Source of the DNA: Candidatus Poribacteria bacterium
Lineage (GTDB): Bacteria > Poribacteria > WGA-4E > WGA-3G
Assembly: GCA_026710795.1 (NCBI GenBank)
Contig: JAPOQK010000083.1
Location: forward strand, 1 to 32,331
Direction of reading: 5' to 3'
Length of the DNA stretch: 32,331 nucleotides
This document shows, in pieces, positions 16,777 to 25,940 of this stretch. The position numbers and the translations under genes are program-made. Numbering within the stretch: position 1 is the first letter of the stretch; the number at the start of each line of letters is the position of its first letter. The notes beneath the pieces were generated by a model. It was not told where the DNA came from, did not search any database, and worked only from the letters and a program-made list of their open reading frames with translations.

Positions 16777-16999
16777 AAATTGACAGATCGGAAATAGAAA
16801 AGTTCTAATTACAAAATTAACAAATTATTTGTTTATTTCTGTTTTACTTTAATTGCATTTTACCATGTCTATAGGAATATGTCAATTTTGATAAGTCAAC
16901 TTTGTATAAGCGCGATTTTCATCTTGATATCAATAGCAAATTCTGCTATATTAAGAGGAACGAAATCTGTCGGATCAAGGGACACCTATACTTAACCCA

Positions 17000-17983
17000 A
17001 TGAACAATACGAACTCACACAAACTGGTCGTCGGTTCTGTAGTTGCCGAACCCGGCACACAGGTCGAAGGACATTTATCTGTTGGCATGCTACCGGATGG
17101 CACGCAAATTCGTGTGCCTATTGTCCTAATCAATGGAAAACAACCGGGAAAAACCCTTTATATACAAGCAATAAGCGATGGAAATGAACTAAACGGTATC
17201 GCTGTTATTCATGAAATATTAAACCAGATTGTACCTGAAAAGTTAACGGGTCAACTCATAGTAGTACCAATTGTCAACGTTCATGCATTCCATGCAAAAC
17301 AGGCATATAGTCCCGTTGACAACGTTAAGATGAATCGTTGTTTTCCCGGACGATCCGATGGCACATCAAGCGAACGTATCGCATATCAGTTGTTTGAAAA
17401 AGCAGTCAGAAACGCTGATTATTGCATTGACCTGCATCAGGGTGGTGTTCAACCGATGATTGATGAAGTGCGTGTGCGTGTTGGGAAGAAACATAAATGC
17501 CACAGTGCCTGTCTTGCTTTAGCACGGGTATTCGGTATAGGTTATATCCTTGACCAAAAAGGACCGAAGGGGCAACTTGCACAAGCTGCACCAGACATTG
17601 GAATACCGACAATTGACCCTGAACTCGGTGGAACGTACGGATGGGATACAAACAGCATCAGCAAAGGTGTGCAGGGTATACTAAACGTCCTGAAACAGTA
17701 TCAATTTATTGAGGGCACACCTGATATTCCTGAACAACAGATCGTTGTAAACAAGTTTATTCCAATTATTAGCAACAAAGGTGGATTTATCTACTACAAT
17801 GCGAATTTGTCTGAACGACTTGAGCCACGCCAACCAATTGCTGAAATTCGTGATGTATTCGGACATATAACTGAAGTTATTCGTTCCCCTGAAGAAGGTA
17901 TATTTTGGTCACATCCTATCTACCCAATGGTAGCAAGTGGTGGTATTATCGGGAAAATAGGGACTCCAGTTAGTTATCTTTAA
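17000..17983 (+). CDS. Succinylglutamate desuccinylase/aspartoacylase-family (M14-like) hydrolase
   Basis: A 327-residue protein with the AstE/AspA layout: a metal motif near residues 58-66, NRCFPG at 112-117, and CIDLHQGG with His146. Family enzymes are zinc-dependent and cleave N-acyl amino acids or related amides. The first motif reads SDGNELNG where HGxE is usual, so one zinc-binding His is replaced by Asp60 while Glu63 is kept. The C-terminal third (about 245-327) is the usual beta domain (FIYYNANLSERLEPRQPIAEI). Catalysis may be altered. No strong ribosome site precedes ATG 17000. It runs in the same direction as the peptidase gene 85 nt downstream. Confidence 0.8.
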   Translation: MNNTNSHKLVVGSVVAEPGTQVEGHLSVGMLPDGTQIRVPIVLINGKQPGKTLYIQAISDGNELNGIAVIHEILNQIVPEKLTGQLIVVPIVNVHAFHAKQAYSPVDNVKMNRCFPGRSDGTSSERIAYQLFEKAVRNADYCIDLHQGGVQPMIDEVRVRVGKKHKCHSACLALARVFGIGYILDQKGPKGQLAQAAPDIGIPTIDPELGGTYGWDTNSISKGVQGILNVLKQYQFIEGTPDIPEQQIVVNKFIPIISNKGGFIYYNANLSERLEPRQPIAEIRDVFGHITEVIRSPEEGIFWSHPIYPMVASGGIIGKIGTPVSYL

Positions 17984-18067
17984 TCGCAGTTGTCAGTAGT
18001 CGATTAAGTTAAAAACTGGCAAACAGAGTCTTATTATGTGAGTCGTAATTGCAATTAGGAAAAATGT

Positions 18068-19369
18068 ATGCATAAAAATAATCGCGAAAACTTTATAGAA
18101 CAGATGGATTCTGGTAGTGTTGCAATTTTTGCAAATGCCCCCGCTGCAATGCGGAACCACGACACAGAACATATTTATAATCCCGACCCAAATTTTTACT
18201 ACCTTACAGGTTTTGAAGAACCGGAGTCAATTTGTGTTATCGCACCAGACCATCCGAAACATCAGTTTATCCTGTTTGTGCTTCCAAAAGACGAAAAAGC
18301 AGAAATCTGGAACGGAAAACGGGTCGGTGTTAAAGATGCTTGTGCACAATACGGTGCAGACAAGGCATATTCAATAAACAAGTTCGATAAAAAGATAGAA
18401 AAATATCTACAAGACGCTGATCGTTTATATTACACGCTTGGTTCTAATCCACATGTTGATGCTGAAATACTTACCCGTTTTAAACAGGGAGTTCGATCAC
18501 GTATTCGCTCTGGTAAGGGTATTAATACCCTCGTTGATCCCAGTCCGATCCTCAGTGAAATGCGACTCATAAAAAATGAAACAGAATTGGATCGTATAAG
18601 GCAAGCAGCAAATATCACTGTTGACGGACACGTCGCAGCAATGGTTGCCGCACAGCCAGGTATGTATGAGTACGAATTGGAGGGTATTGTAGATGCGACC
18701 TTCCGTAGTAACGGTGCTAACGGTACGGCTTTTCCAACTATTGTCGCAAGTGGAGGAAACGCTACAACACTCCATTATACAACTAACAACTGTCAGATAA
18801 AAGATAATACACTCGTTCTCATTGATGCTGGTGCAGATTATCAACGTTATTGCGGAGATGTAACCCGAACATTTCCTGTCAACGGCACTTTTACTGAAAC
18901 GCAAAGAAAGGTCTATCAGCTCGTCTTGGATGCACATTATGCCATTATTGACACTATCCGTCCGGGTGTCTCTATTGACGAACCGCATCAAAAATCTATT
19001 GAGTTGTTGACAGAGGGGATGCTTAGCTTGGGTCTACTAAAGGGTAAAACGAAGAAATTAATCAAAAAGGACAAGTATAAGCAGTTTTATATGTATCGTA
19101 TCGGTCACATGCTTGGTTTAGATGTGCACGATGTGAATTGTGTTCGAGACGCAGAGGGTGAGTACAAAACATTTGAACCCGGTATGGTAATGACAATTGA
19201 ACCGGGACTATATATCGCAGAAGGCACGAAAAAGGTCCCACCTGAATATCTCGGCATTGGTATCCGTATTGAAGACGATATCCTTGTTACAGAGTCTGGT
19301 GTTGAAGTCCTAACTGATTCCGTTCCCAAGGAAATTGATGCAATTGAGGAACTAATGAACCAAGGGTAG
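18068..19369 (+). CDS. pepP: Xaa-Pro aminopeptidase (aminopeptidase P, M24B)
   Basis: A 433-residue cytoplasmic metallopeptidase that removes N-terminal residues preceding proline. The N-terminal creatinase-like domain (1 to about 165) has NPDPNFYYLTGFEEPES. The pita-bread domain keeps all five metal ligands: Asp253 (LIDAG), Asp264 (CGDVTRTF), His347 (IGHMLGLDVHD), Glu378 (TIEPGLY) and Glu402 (RIEDDILVT), close to the E. coli PepP numbering. Length is normal. AGGA precedes ATG 18068 by 8 bases. It converges with the small antitoxin-like gene with a 5 bp gap. Together with the Opp/Dpp ATPases it fits a peptide-using lifestyle. Confidence 0.93.
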   Translation: MHKNNRENFIEQMDSGSVAIFANAPAAMRNHDTEHIYNPDPNFYYLTGFEEPESICVIAPDHPKHQFILFVLPKDEKAEIWNGKRVGVKDACAQYGADKAYSINKFDKKIEKYLQDADRLYYTLGSNPHVDAEILTRFKQGVRSRIRSGKGINTLVDPSPILSEMRLIKNETELDRIRQAANITVDGHVAAMVAAQPGMYEYELEGIVDATFRSNGANGTAFPTIVASGGNATTLHYTTNNCQIKDNTLVLIDAGADYQRYCGDVTRTFPVNGTFTETQRKVYQLVLDAHYAIIDTIRPGVSIDEPHQKSIELLTEGMLSLGLLKGKTKKLIKKDKYKQFYMYRIGHMLGLDVHDVNCVRDAEGEYKTFEPGMVMTIEPGLYIAEGTKKVPPEYLGIGIRIEDDILVTESGVEVLTDSVPKEIDAIEELMNQG

Positions 19370-19374
19370 ACTCA

Positions 19375-19590
19375 TTATTGGTCTGGATTGAGTTCCTGTG
19401 TTTGACCACTATGATGTTCCGCAAGTGCTTCAGAGGCAAGTTCAGATAATTCACCTTGAGAATTATCAAATAATCTATCCCATATTTTTTCAGAACGGAG
19501 TTCAGCAAGTAACCAATTTGCCAGTGCATCTTGTTCCTTTGGAGAGAGTTTGGATACTTCTGAAAAAGCTTGTTGAAGTCTTGTTGTCAT
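19375..19590 (-). CDS. Small antitoxin-like protein (71 residues), no adjacent toxin
   Basis: The start at ATG 19590 is favoured by a strong GGAGG seven bases upstream; the frame is open 14 codons further. The pattern LQQAFSEVSKLSPKEQDALANWLLAELRSE followed by WDRLFDNSQ...LSELASEALAEH resembles a widespread small helical family often annotated as antitoxin or addiction-module component. Such genes usually sit beside a toxin gene, but here neighbours are aminopeptidase P (convergent) and an empty 290 bp stretch, so it is an orphan. The annotation is by resemblance and the regulatory role is not shown. Confidence 0.65.
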   Translation of the reverse strand: MTTRLQQAFSEVSKLSPKEQDALANWLLAELRSEKIWDRLFDNSQGELSELASEALAEHHSGQTQELNPDQ

Positions 19591-19880
19591 TGATATTCCT
19601 CCATACAATATGTGATGTGTGATTACATTCATTAAGGCACCACAGATTCTATATTTTTACAAGTTGATTATGTGATGTTCTATAATGGATGTGCATTTTG
19701 GTGTCTAAGAGAATTATACCACGTTAAAGTAAAAAGCACAACGTAACAGGCAAAGGAAGGTGTAATAATTGTCATATAGGTTCAATATGCGATAACTGTA
19801 GAACATATTGACTTGCACCGATAATTAAAACTTGAAACACAGCAAAACGTGTGTTATAATTCTATTCACGGAGAAGGTAG

Positions 19881-20426
19881 ATGGCGAAAAAAGTTGCCGG
19901 AATGAACAAATACCAAAGGAAAGCACACCGCCGACGCGAAGACAGATTGCGCGGTGACGGTATAGAATACTATCTCTCACTCGCCTACTCCGATAACCCT
20001 GAAGACAGAGCACAAGCAATGGAAAACCTCTGTCCCTGTCATGTGCGGAAACGAATTGATGCTGTGTGGGTAGCATTATACAAGGGATTGGTTGACCCCG
20101 AGCTGCGTGTCCGACGTGCTGCATGGCACACACTTGACGATGGCGGTAATCCGAATGACCCAAGACTTCAACCACTCCTTCAGAAGATTGTCAAGACAGA
20201 AACAGATCCGACTTTACGCCAACGGGCACTTGACCTTATCAAGGCAACCCTAAAATTAGAGGAAGAAAGACAAGCACGCTTAGCCAAGAAAACCCATACC
20301 TTTTCCGGACGATGTGACTGGTGTGGAACATCAAATGTACCGGTCAGTTATGATTACGAGACTGAGATTGATACTGATGGCACGAAACGTTTCGCTTTGG
20401 TCTGTGAAACATGTGAACCTGTTTAA
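19881..20426 (+). CDS. HEAT-like repeat protein with a C-terminal Cys4 zinc site
   Basis: A 181-residue soluble protein I cannot assign to a named family. The first 30 residues are strongly basic (KYQRKAHRRREDRLR). Residues about 40-125 look like two HEAT-type helical repeats (DPELRVRRAAWHTL and DPTLRQRALDLI). The tail has CDWC (145-148) and CETC (175-178), a likely zinc ribbon, and an extra CPC occurs at 51-53. GAGAAGG precedes the ATG at a good distance. Basic N-terminus plus zinc ribbon suggests a nucleic-acid or ribosome-associated role, but this is inference. Confidence 0.75.
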   Translation: MAKKVAGMNKYQRKAHRRREDRLRGDGIEYYLSLAYSDNPEDRAQAMENLCPCHVRKRIDAVWVALYKGLVDPELRVRRAAWHTLDDGGNPNDPRLQPLLQKIVKTETDPTLRQRALDLIKATLKLEEERQARLAKKTHTFSGRCDWCGTSNVPVSYDYETEIDTDGTKRFALVCETCEPV

Positions 20427-20518
20427 ACTCCAAATAATAAATAATTTGTAAAAAAATGAAGAAATATTATATCCAATACTACAAAATATGTAGTAACATC
20501 TGCGCAAGGTGAACTTAT

Positions 20519-21076
20519 ATGATTCCAGATGATGTTTATGTGCACAAAACAGTAGAGGGTGATGTTGAGGCATTCAACGAATTGGTCAATCGTCACCATA
20601 CAAAAATATATGGACTTGCTTACCGCATGCTTGGTAATGCCGAAGACGCTGAAGATGCAACCCAAGAAACGTTCTTAGAGGCATATAAGTCAATAAAAAC
20701 GTTTCGTTTCCAATCGCAATTTGGAACGTGGTTGTATAAAGTCGGTCTCAATACTTGCAATCAGTATATCCGAAAAGCTAAATCTCGTAACAGAATGCTG
20801 GATGCTTACACCGATAATACAGCAGCGTGTGGTATGACTGAGGAACGCGAAGTTCCTGATCGGTTGGCAATTAAGACTGAACAGAGTCAAGTCGTTCAAG
20901 CAGCAATTGACCGTCTACCTCCGAAGCAACGTGAGGTTATCACGTTATTTTATATGCAACATCTCAAATATAAGGAAATCGCTGAAATCCTTAACTGCTC
21001 TCTTGGAACTGTCGCATCAAGGTTAAATAAGGCAACGCAAAATCTAAAAGTGAAGTTAGAAAAATACTACCTTTGA
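20519..21076 (+). CDS. ECF-type RNA polymerase sigma factor
   Basis: A 185-residue sigma-70 family protein of the extracytoplasmic-function type. Region 2 is at about 15-80, with LVNRHHTKIYGLAYRMLGNAEDAEDATQETFLEAY and TWLYKVGLNTC. Region 4 is at about 130-180, with AIDRLPPKQREVITLFYMQHLKYKEIAEIL and the helix-turn-helix GTVASRLNKA. Length and lack of region 3 are typical of the RpoE class. It is followed by a zinc-finger anti-sigma gene 56 nt later, so its activity is probably held in check by that membrane partner. The target promoters are unknown. Confidence 0.93.
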   Translation: MIPDDVYVHKTVEGDVEAFNELVNRHHTKIYGLAYRMLGNAEDAEDATQETFLEAYKSIKTFRFQSQFGTWLYKVGLNTCNQYIRKAKSRNRMLDAYTDNTAACGMTEEREVPDRLAIKTEQSQVVQAAIDRLPPKQREVITLFYMQHLKYKEIAEILNCSLGTVASRLNKATQNLKVKLEKYYL

Positions 21077-21132
21077 GAAATTACAGTTATTCCGTTAACA
21101 ATTTCTTTTTTTATGAAAGCGAGGATTGTTAT

Positions 21133-21813
21133 ATGAATTGTAAACAGACTCGTGAAAACTTGGTTTTACACACTCAAGACTCCACATTGAAAGGTGCAGA
21201 CCGCCGTAAATTCTTGCAACATCTGCGTGGTTGTCATGAATGCCAAATTGAATATGAAGGGTTGTGGCAGACCGCCTCAGTGTTAGGGAGTCTTGAACCA
21301 CCTGAACCCCCTGCTGAATTACTCGGTAATATTCAAAATAAGATTCGGAAAGTGCATAAACAGAGACAAACTGCATTTTTCGCACACCCCATTTCATGGC
21401 TATTCGGGAAATGCAAATTGGACCTCTCTCCAAAGTATGTGAATGGTGTCGCACTACTTTGCTACATAGCTGCATCAATCTTTTTGGTGAAATTTGCTTT
21501 CTTTTCCGATGAACAACCACAAGATTTCGGTTTTACAGCGTTTGAAGAGACACGGCTCGAATATGTACGTATTTCCCCATCGCAATTGGCATCCGTGAAG
21601 TACGGAACTGCAAAAACTGATGAAAAACAAACCGCACAAGATCTAAGCAACGACCTTGTAAGTCATGAAGACCAATTCGTTGGTATTCAGACATCAAAGA
21701 TGTGGAATTCGCTTCCAATTAATCGTGGAACAGAGGCTATTGATGTGCATCTTTCAAACATAGCAGACATAAAACTCACGCTATTTTGGAGTGACATCAA
21801 AACAGATCTGTAA
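21133..21813 (+). CDS. Membrane anti-sigma factor with N-terminal zinc-finger
   Basis: A 226-residue protein from ATG 21133 (GAGG eight bases upstream); an upstream TTG at 21073 that overlaps the sigma stop is less likely. The N-terminus has the anti-sigma zinc pattern with Cys3, HLRGCHEC and EYEGLW. One membrane helix (about GVALLCYIAASIFLVKF) separates it from a periplasmic part of about 100 residues with no recognised domain. It presumably binds and holds the sigma factor encoded just before it and releases it on an envelope signal. The two genes end at a terminator. Confidence 0.8.
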   Translation: MNCKQTRENLVLHTQDSTLKGADRRKFLQHLRGCHECQIEYEGLWQTASVLGSLEPPEPPAELLGNIQNKIRKVHKQRQTAFFAHPISWLFGKCKLDLSPKYVNGVALLCYIAASIFLVKFAFFSDEQPQDFGFTAFEETRLEYVRISPSQLASVKYGTAKTDEKQTAQDLSNDLVSHEDQFVGIQTSKMWNSLPINRGTEAIDVHLSNIADIKLTLFWSDIKTDL

Positions 21814-21863
21814 GGGGGAAGGACATTAATCAGAAAGTTCATATATAGAGTAATTGATAAGTA

Positions 21864-21895
21864 AGAGGCACAATTTGTTGTGCCTCTTTTCTTTT
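21864..21895 (+). terminator. Rho-independent terminator after the sigma/anti-sigma pair
   Basis: AGAGGCACAA (21864-21873) pairs perfectly with TTGTGCCTCT (21878-21887) across a TTTG loop, followed by TTTCTTTTTC. The stem is 10 bp and the T-rich tail is on the plus strand. Confidence 0.9.
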
Positions 21896-22095
21896 TCTAA
21901 TGCTTGCTTTAGAGCACGAGTGTTAGTGGTATTCGCACTTTTTTATCTGACATGTGGTGTTATTGTAAGTTATAGCAATTTTAATAATTATTGTCCCATT
22001 ACCGGATTCAACCATTGTTGTTGATTTCAAAGGCATTTTGCTATAAAATATATACATATCTTCACAAGATAAACACAATAGGATCGGATAACGAA

Positions 22096-23172
22096 TTGAC
22101 ACAAAACCTACTTGAAGTCTCTAACTTAAAAACAGTATTTCCTACGGATGGTGGAATTGTCCATGCCGTAAACGATGTCAGTTTTTCAATTCAACGCGGT
22201 AAAACCGTTGGTATTGTCGGAGAAAGCGGATGTGGAAAAAGTGTTACCGGACTTTCACTACTCCAACTTGTTCCAACTCCCGGCAGGATCGCAGCAGGTG
22301 CAATAATGTTTTACCGCGAGGAAACGGATGAACCTTTAGATATAGCTCAAGCATCTCCAAGAAGCGAGTTGATGCGTAAGATACGGGGAAATGAAATCGC
22401 TATTATCTTCCAAGAACCGATGACTTCGTTAAATCCTGTATATACCGTCGGAGACCAGATCGCTGAGGCAATTGTATTACACCAAGAGGGAAAACGTTCA
22501 CTTTTAGACCGTATAGTGATGCAAAAGACACCAAAATGGGCACGCGAACGCGCTATTGAAATGCTTTCACGCGTTGGTATCCCCGCACCAGAACAAAGAG
22601 TTGATGAATATCCACATCAACTATCCGGAGGGATGCGTCAACGTGTGATGATTGCCATGGCACTTTGTTGCGCACCCACACTCCTTATTGCAGATGAACC
22701 AACTACTGCACTTGATGTCACAATCCAAGCACAAGTGCTTACCCTAATGCAGGATCTGCAAACGGAATTTGGAATGGCAATTATGCTAATTACACACGAC
22801 TTAGGGATTATCGCTGACATGGCAGATGAAGTAGTTGTTATGTATGCCGGACGAGTTGTTGAAACTGGGACTGTTGATGACATCTTCTATAATCCTCTAC
22901 ACCCTTACACTCGCGGCTTACTCAACTCTATCCCAAATCTGAAAGGAAGTCAGGATATAACACTACCATCTATCTCCGGTACAGTACCACATCCGTTGGC
23001 ACTTCCTATCGGATGCTCTTTTCAACCGAGATGTGCAGAACAGATGTCTGTGTGCGAACAGATGCCAGAACTCAACATTATTGATGACACTCAGAATATG
23101 CAAACAGAAAACGGGTGCCATGCAGTGAGATGTTGGCTTTGTGAGGAAAAAACCGATGCCGAAATTGCTTGA
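22096..23172 (+). CDS. Oligopeptide/dipeptide ABC transporter ATP-binding protein (DppD/OppD type)
   Basis: From a TTG at 22096 the protein is about 358 residues. Upstream codons back to 21991 are open but unlike the family. Walker A is GESGCGKS (about 41-48), then the Q-loop [11 protein letters not shown], signature LSGGMRQRV, Walker [13 protein letters not shown] and the H-loop ITHDLG. The C-terminal oligo_HPY extension has GCSFQPRC...C. Such ATPases power import of peptides through the OppB/OppC pore. No permease or binding protein is nearby, so the rest of the transporter must be elsewhere. The next ATPase gene overlaps its end. Confidence 0.9.
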   Translation: MTQNLLEVSNLKTVFPTDGGIVHAVNDVSFSIQRGKTVGIVGESGCGKSVTGLSLLQLVPTPGRIAAGAIMFYREETDEPLDIAQASPRSELMRKIRGNEIAIIFQEPMTSLNPVYTVGDQIAEAIVLHQEGKRSLLDRIVMQKTPKWARERAIEMLSRVGIPAPEQRVDEYPHQLSGGMRQRVMIAMALCCAPTLLIADEPTTALDVTIQAQVLTLMQDLQTEFGMAIMLITHDLGIIADMADEVVVMYAGRVVETGTVDDIFYNPLHPYTRGLLNSIPNLKGSQDITLPSISGTVPHPLALPIGCSFQPRCAEQMSVCEQMPELNIIDDTQNMQTENGCHAVRCWLCEEKTDAEIA

Positions 23173-24154
23173 GGTGAAAGACCTACGAAAATACTTTCCA
23201 ATACGACAAGGCATCCTCAGACGCACTATCGGACATGTAAAGGCGGTAGATGGATTAAGTTTTGATGTAGAACGCGGGGAAACCCTCGGATTAGTCGGTG
23301 AAAGCGGATGTGGAAAAACAACTGCAAGCAGGTGTCTCCTCAGATTGATCACTCCTACGAGTGGTAATTTCACTTTTGGCGATGAACAGATCAATTTGGC
23401 AAAATTGACGAATAAACAGATGCGTCCATTTCGTCGACGTATCCAAATGATATTTCAAGATCCACAGTCCTCTCTTAATCCGAGGATGACAGTAGCAAAT
23501 ATCGTTGGGGAACCGTTACGCGTTAATCGCACCGTCCAAAAAAATGAACTTCAAGACCGGATTGTTGAACTATTGGAATCAGTCGGTTTGAAATCGCAGG
23601 ATATGCGGCGTTATCCACATGCATTTAGTGGTGGACAGAGGCAACGGATCGGCATTGCCCGGGCATTAGCACTCAATCCAGAATTGATTGTTGCTGATGA
23701 ACCTGTGTCAGCACTTGATGTCTCAGTACAAGCACAAATACTAAATCTACTTGCAGAGTTGCGTGAAAAGTTCCAACTCTCCTATATCTTTATCGCACAT
23801 GATTTGAGCGTTGTTAGGCATATCAGTGACCGTGTAGCAGTGATGTATCTCGGTAAAATTGTGGAGATAAGCGATTCCGAGACACTCTATCAATCCCCTA
23901 AACACCCGTATACAGAGGCGTTAATATCTGCTGTGCCACTACCGGATCCGAAGGAACAACGCAAGCGCGAACTAATTCGTCTTGAGGGAGATGTACCCGA
24001 CCCATCTCAACCACCAACAGGTTGTTATTTTCATCCACGGTGCCGTTACGCAACCGATATCTGTAAAGAGGAAACCCCTGAACTTCGCGAAATTACAACC
24101 GGTGTCAAAGTCGCATGCCATTTGAGTGAAACATTGGAATTGCAGGGAGTATAG
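23156..24154 (+). CDS. Oligopeptide/dipeptide ABC transporter ATP-binding protein (DppF/OppF type)
   Basis: A 332-residue partner of the preceding ATPase. ATG 23156 is preferred (GAGG ahead of it); a GTG at 23141 gives five more residues. It has [20 protein letters not shown], Walker [22 protein letters not shown], signature FSGGQRQRI, Walker [13 protein letters not shown], switch His in IAHDLS, and the oligo_HPY tail GCYFHPRC. DppD and DppF-type ATPases work as a heterodimer. It overlaps the preceding gene by 17 bases, and the next gene starts two bases after its stop, so all are probably one transcript. Confidence 0.93.
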   Translation: MPKLLEVKDLRKYFPIRQGILRRTIGHVKAVDGLSFDVERGETLGLVGESGCGKTTASRCLLRLITPTSGNFTFGDEQINLAKLTNKQMRPFRRRIQMIFQDPQSSLNPRMTVANIVGEPLRVNRTVQKNELQDRIVELLESVGLKSQDMRRYPHAFSGGQRQRIGIARALALNPELIVADEPVSALDVSVQAQILNLLAELREKFQLSYIFIAHDLSVVRHISDRVAVMYLGKIVEISDSETLYQSPKHPYTEALISAVPLPDPKEQRKRELIRLEGDVPDPSQPPTGCYFHPRCRYATDICKEETPELREITTGVKVACHLSETLELQGV

Positions 24155-24156
24155 CA

Positions 24157-25107
24157 ATGTCAAAAATAGATCAGATTTCTCCTGAACAACTCGCGTCCTG
24201 CAGAAAACAGTTGGAACGACGGTGGAAAAGCAGGAAAATTGATGAGGCATTATTAGAACACGCATGGCAGGTAGTGTATGAGATAGCAACATTTCTTTAT
24301 GATGAGTTGGGTGCTACAAAAGTTGCTGTCTTCGGATCACTTACGGAACCTATTGGTTTCACAAAGTCGTCCGATATTGATATTGCAGTGTGGGGCATTT
24401 CGGATGATACACATACAAAGGCGTACGACAAAGTATTGGACATGAATACGGGATTTAAAATAGACCTGATTAATATTGATATGATGAAAGGATCTTTCCG
24501 CGAAAGAGTCCAACAGCAAGCGATCCCTATAAAAAAAGAGGAACATCCCACAATATGGAAAACAATATACCAACACAAACAGCGAAATGTCTTTCCTATA
24601 AAGGAAACAGAAATATACGAAATGAACAGAAAAAAACTCACACAACGGATCAATGATGAACTTGTGAAGATAGAGGATACACTCGCAAGAATCCAACGAG
24701 GGTTGGAGAAACTAAAAGTGGTTCACGTTGATGTAGCAGAATTCATTGAAAATACAATCGCAACCGATCTTGCAAATATCTATAGTGGAATAGAACGGAT
24801 TTTTGAGCGTATTGCCAATGAGGTAGATGGGTCCCTACCACGTAGTAGATGGCACAAAAACCTACTTGAACAGATGACAAGACAACGTCCTGAAAGACCA
24901 CCTGTGATTTCAGATAATACAGCACTACAATTAGAAAAACTTTTAAATTTCCGACACAAAGTAAATAATATTTATGGAAAAGAATTGGTGTATGAAAACA
25001 CATTAGTGCATGCAGAAACAATAGACGAATTGTTTGAAAAAATATCTCATGACCTAAAAACTTTCACCGATTCACTCACACATAGTAAGGAAGATATAAA
25101 GGAGTAA
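24157..25107 (+). CDS. Fused MNT nucleotidyltransferase-HEPN protein with altered HEPN motif
   Basis: A 316-residue protein. Residues about 35-150 are a minimal nucleotidyltransferase (MNT) domain: VAVFGSLTEPIG with Gly60-Ser61, SSDIDIAVW with Asp73 and Asp75, and a third aspartate at KIDLI (Asp103). Residues about 156-316 look like a HepT-type HEPN domain beginning at Met156 (MNRKKLTQRINDEL), as if two usually separate antitoxin and toxin genes were joined. The expected catalytic motif Rx4H (family form FRHxxRHxYG) reads FRHKVNNIYG at 265-274, so His is replaced by Asn271. MntA-type proteins AMPylate HepT to silence its RNase activity. Here RNase activity is probably lost. It sits two bases after an ABC ATPase gene, inside a metabolic gene run. 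Confidence 0.75.
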   Translation: MSKIDQISPEQLASCRKQLERRWKSRKIDEALLEHAWQVVYEIATFLYDELGATKVAVFGSLTEPIGFTKSSDIDIAVWGISDDTHTKAYDKVLDMNTGFKIDLINIDMMKGSFRERVQQQAIPIKKEEHPTIWKTIYQHKQRNVFPIKETEIYEMNRKKLTQRINDELVKIEDTLARIQRGLEKLKVVHVDVAEFIENTIATDLANIYSGIERIFERIANEVDGSLPRSRWHKNLLEQMTRQRPERPPVISDNTALQLEKLLNFRHKVNNIYGKELVYENTLVHAETIDELFEKISHDLKTFTDSLTHSKEDIKE

Positions 25108-25112
25108 ATAAC

Positions 25113-25940
25113 ATGGCAGCAGACACAGACCTCGGATTTTTTGCAACAGACGCTACATTTGAAGATTGTGCTGCAATCGTAACAGGTTCCAGTCGTGGAA
25201 TCGGACGCGCAATCGCTATTGAACTAGCACGTCAAGGTGCGGACGTACTCATCAACTATAACCAGAATCGTGATGCAGCCGAAGCCGTGAAACTTGAAGT
25301 AGAATCATTCGATAGAAAAGCGGTAATCATTCAAGCAGACATCAGTGACTTAGAAACACACGCCAAACTGCTTGACACCGCACACGATGCATTCGGGAAA
25401 GTAAATATCCTTATTAACAATGCAGGCATCACCCGTATTGCCGACATTCTTGAGGAGACACCAGACCAGTTTGATCTGCTGATAAACACAAACCTAAAAG
25501 CACCTCATTTTCTTACACAACGCGTCGCAAATTATATGGTAGAGCACGAAATACGCGGATGCATCATCTATACCCTGTCTATTTCTGATTCAATGGCATC
25601 CGACAACCGAACCGCCTACTGTATTTCAAAAGCAGGATTAGAGATGAGCATGCGGGCTTACGCTGGTAGGTTAGCAATGCACGGAATTAAGGTCAATGGT
25701 ATTGCTGCAGGTGTGATTAATACGGATCTGTCGCGTGTCCGCATACCAGATTATGAAGAGGCGGCGGATAAAGGCTATATATTCATGGTGCGACCCGGAA
25801 CACCTGAAGATGTAGCACATGCGACTGTTGCGGCAATGCGACTTTATGACACTGGGGTTGTCCTACCCGCATCCGGTGGCGTGATGACACCTCTACTGAA
25901 CCTAAGGTCTATGTCGGAATTAGACATGAACAGATCCTAA
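25113..25940 (+). CDS. Short-chain dehydrogenase/reductase (SDR) family oxidoreductase
   Basis: A 275-residue classical SDR. TGSSRGIG at 24-31 binds the dinucleotide, NNAG is at 102-105, a catalytic serine lies around 156-158, and YCISK at 169-173 gives Tyr169 and Lys173. The segment PGTPEDVAHATVAAMRL resembles the FabG-like group, but 3-oxoacyl-ACP reductase activity is not implied by context; sugar or alcohol substrates are also likely. AAGGAG precedes the ATG. It is five bases after the MNT-HEPN gene and ends four bases into the formamidase-like gene on the opposite strand. Confidence 0.9.
   Translation: MAADTDLGFFATDATFEDCAAIVTGSSRGIGRAIAIELARQGADVLINYNQNRDAAEAVKLEVESFDRKAVIIQADISDLETHAKLLDTAHDAFGKVNILINNAGITRIADILEETPDQFDLLINTNLKAPHFLTQRVANYMVEHEIRGCIIYTLSISDSMASDNRTAYCISKAGLEMSMRAYAGRLAMHGIKVNGIAAGVINTDLSRVRIPDYEEAADKGYIFMVRPGTPEDVAHATVAAMRLYDTGVVLPASGGVMTPLLNLRSMSELDMNRS

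Noticed and set aside
21073..21132. Upstream TTG start for the anti-sigma factor
   Set aside because: ATG 21133 has a better ribosome site, and the zinc-finger begins directly after it.
25113..25940. Calling the SDR FabG
   Set aside because: The SDR core is generic, and no fatty-acid synthesis genes are nearby.
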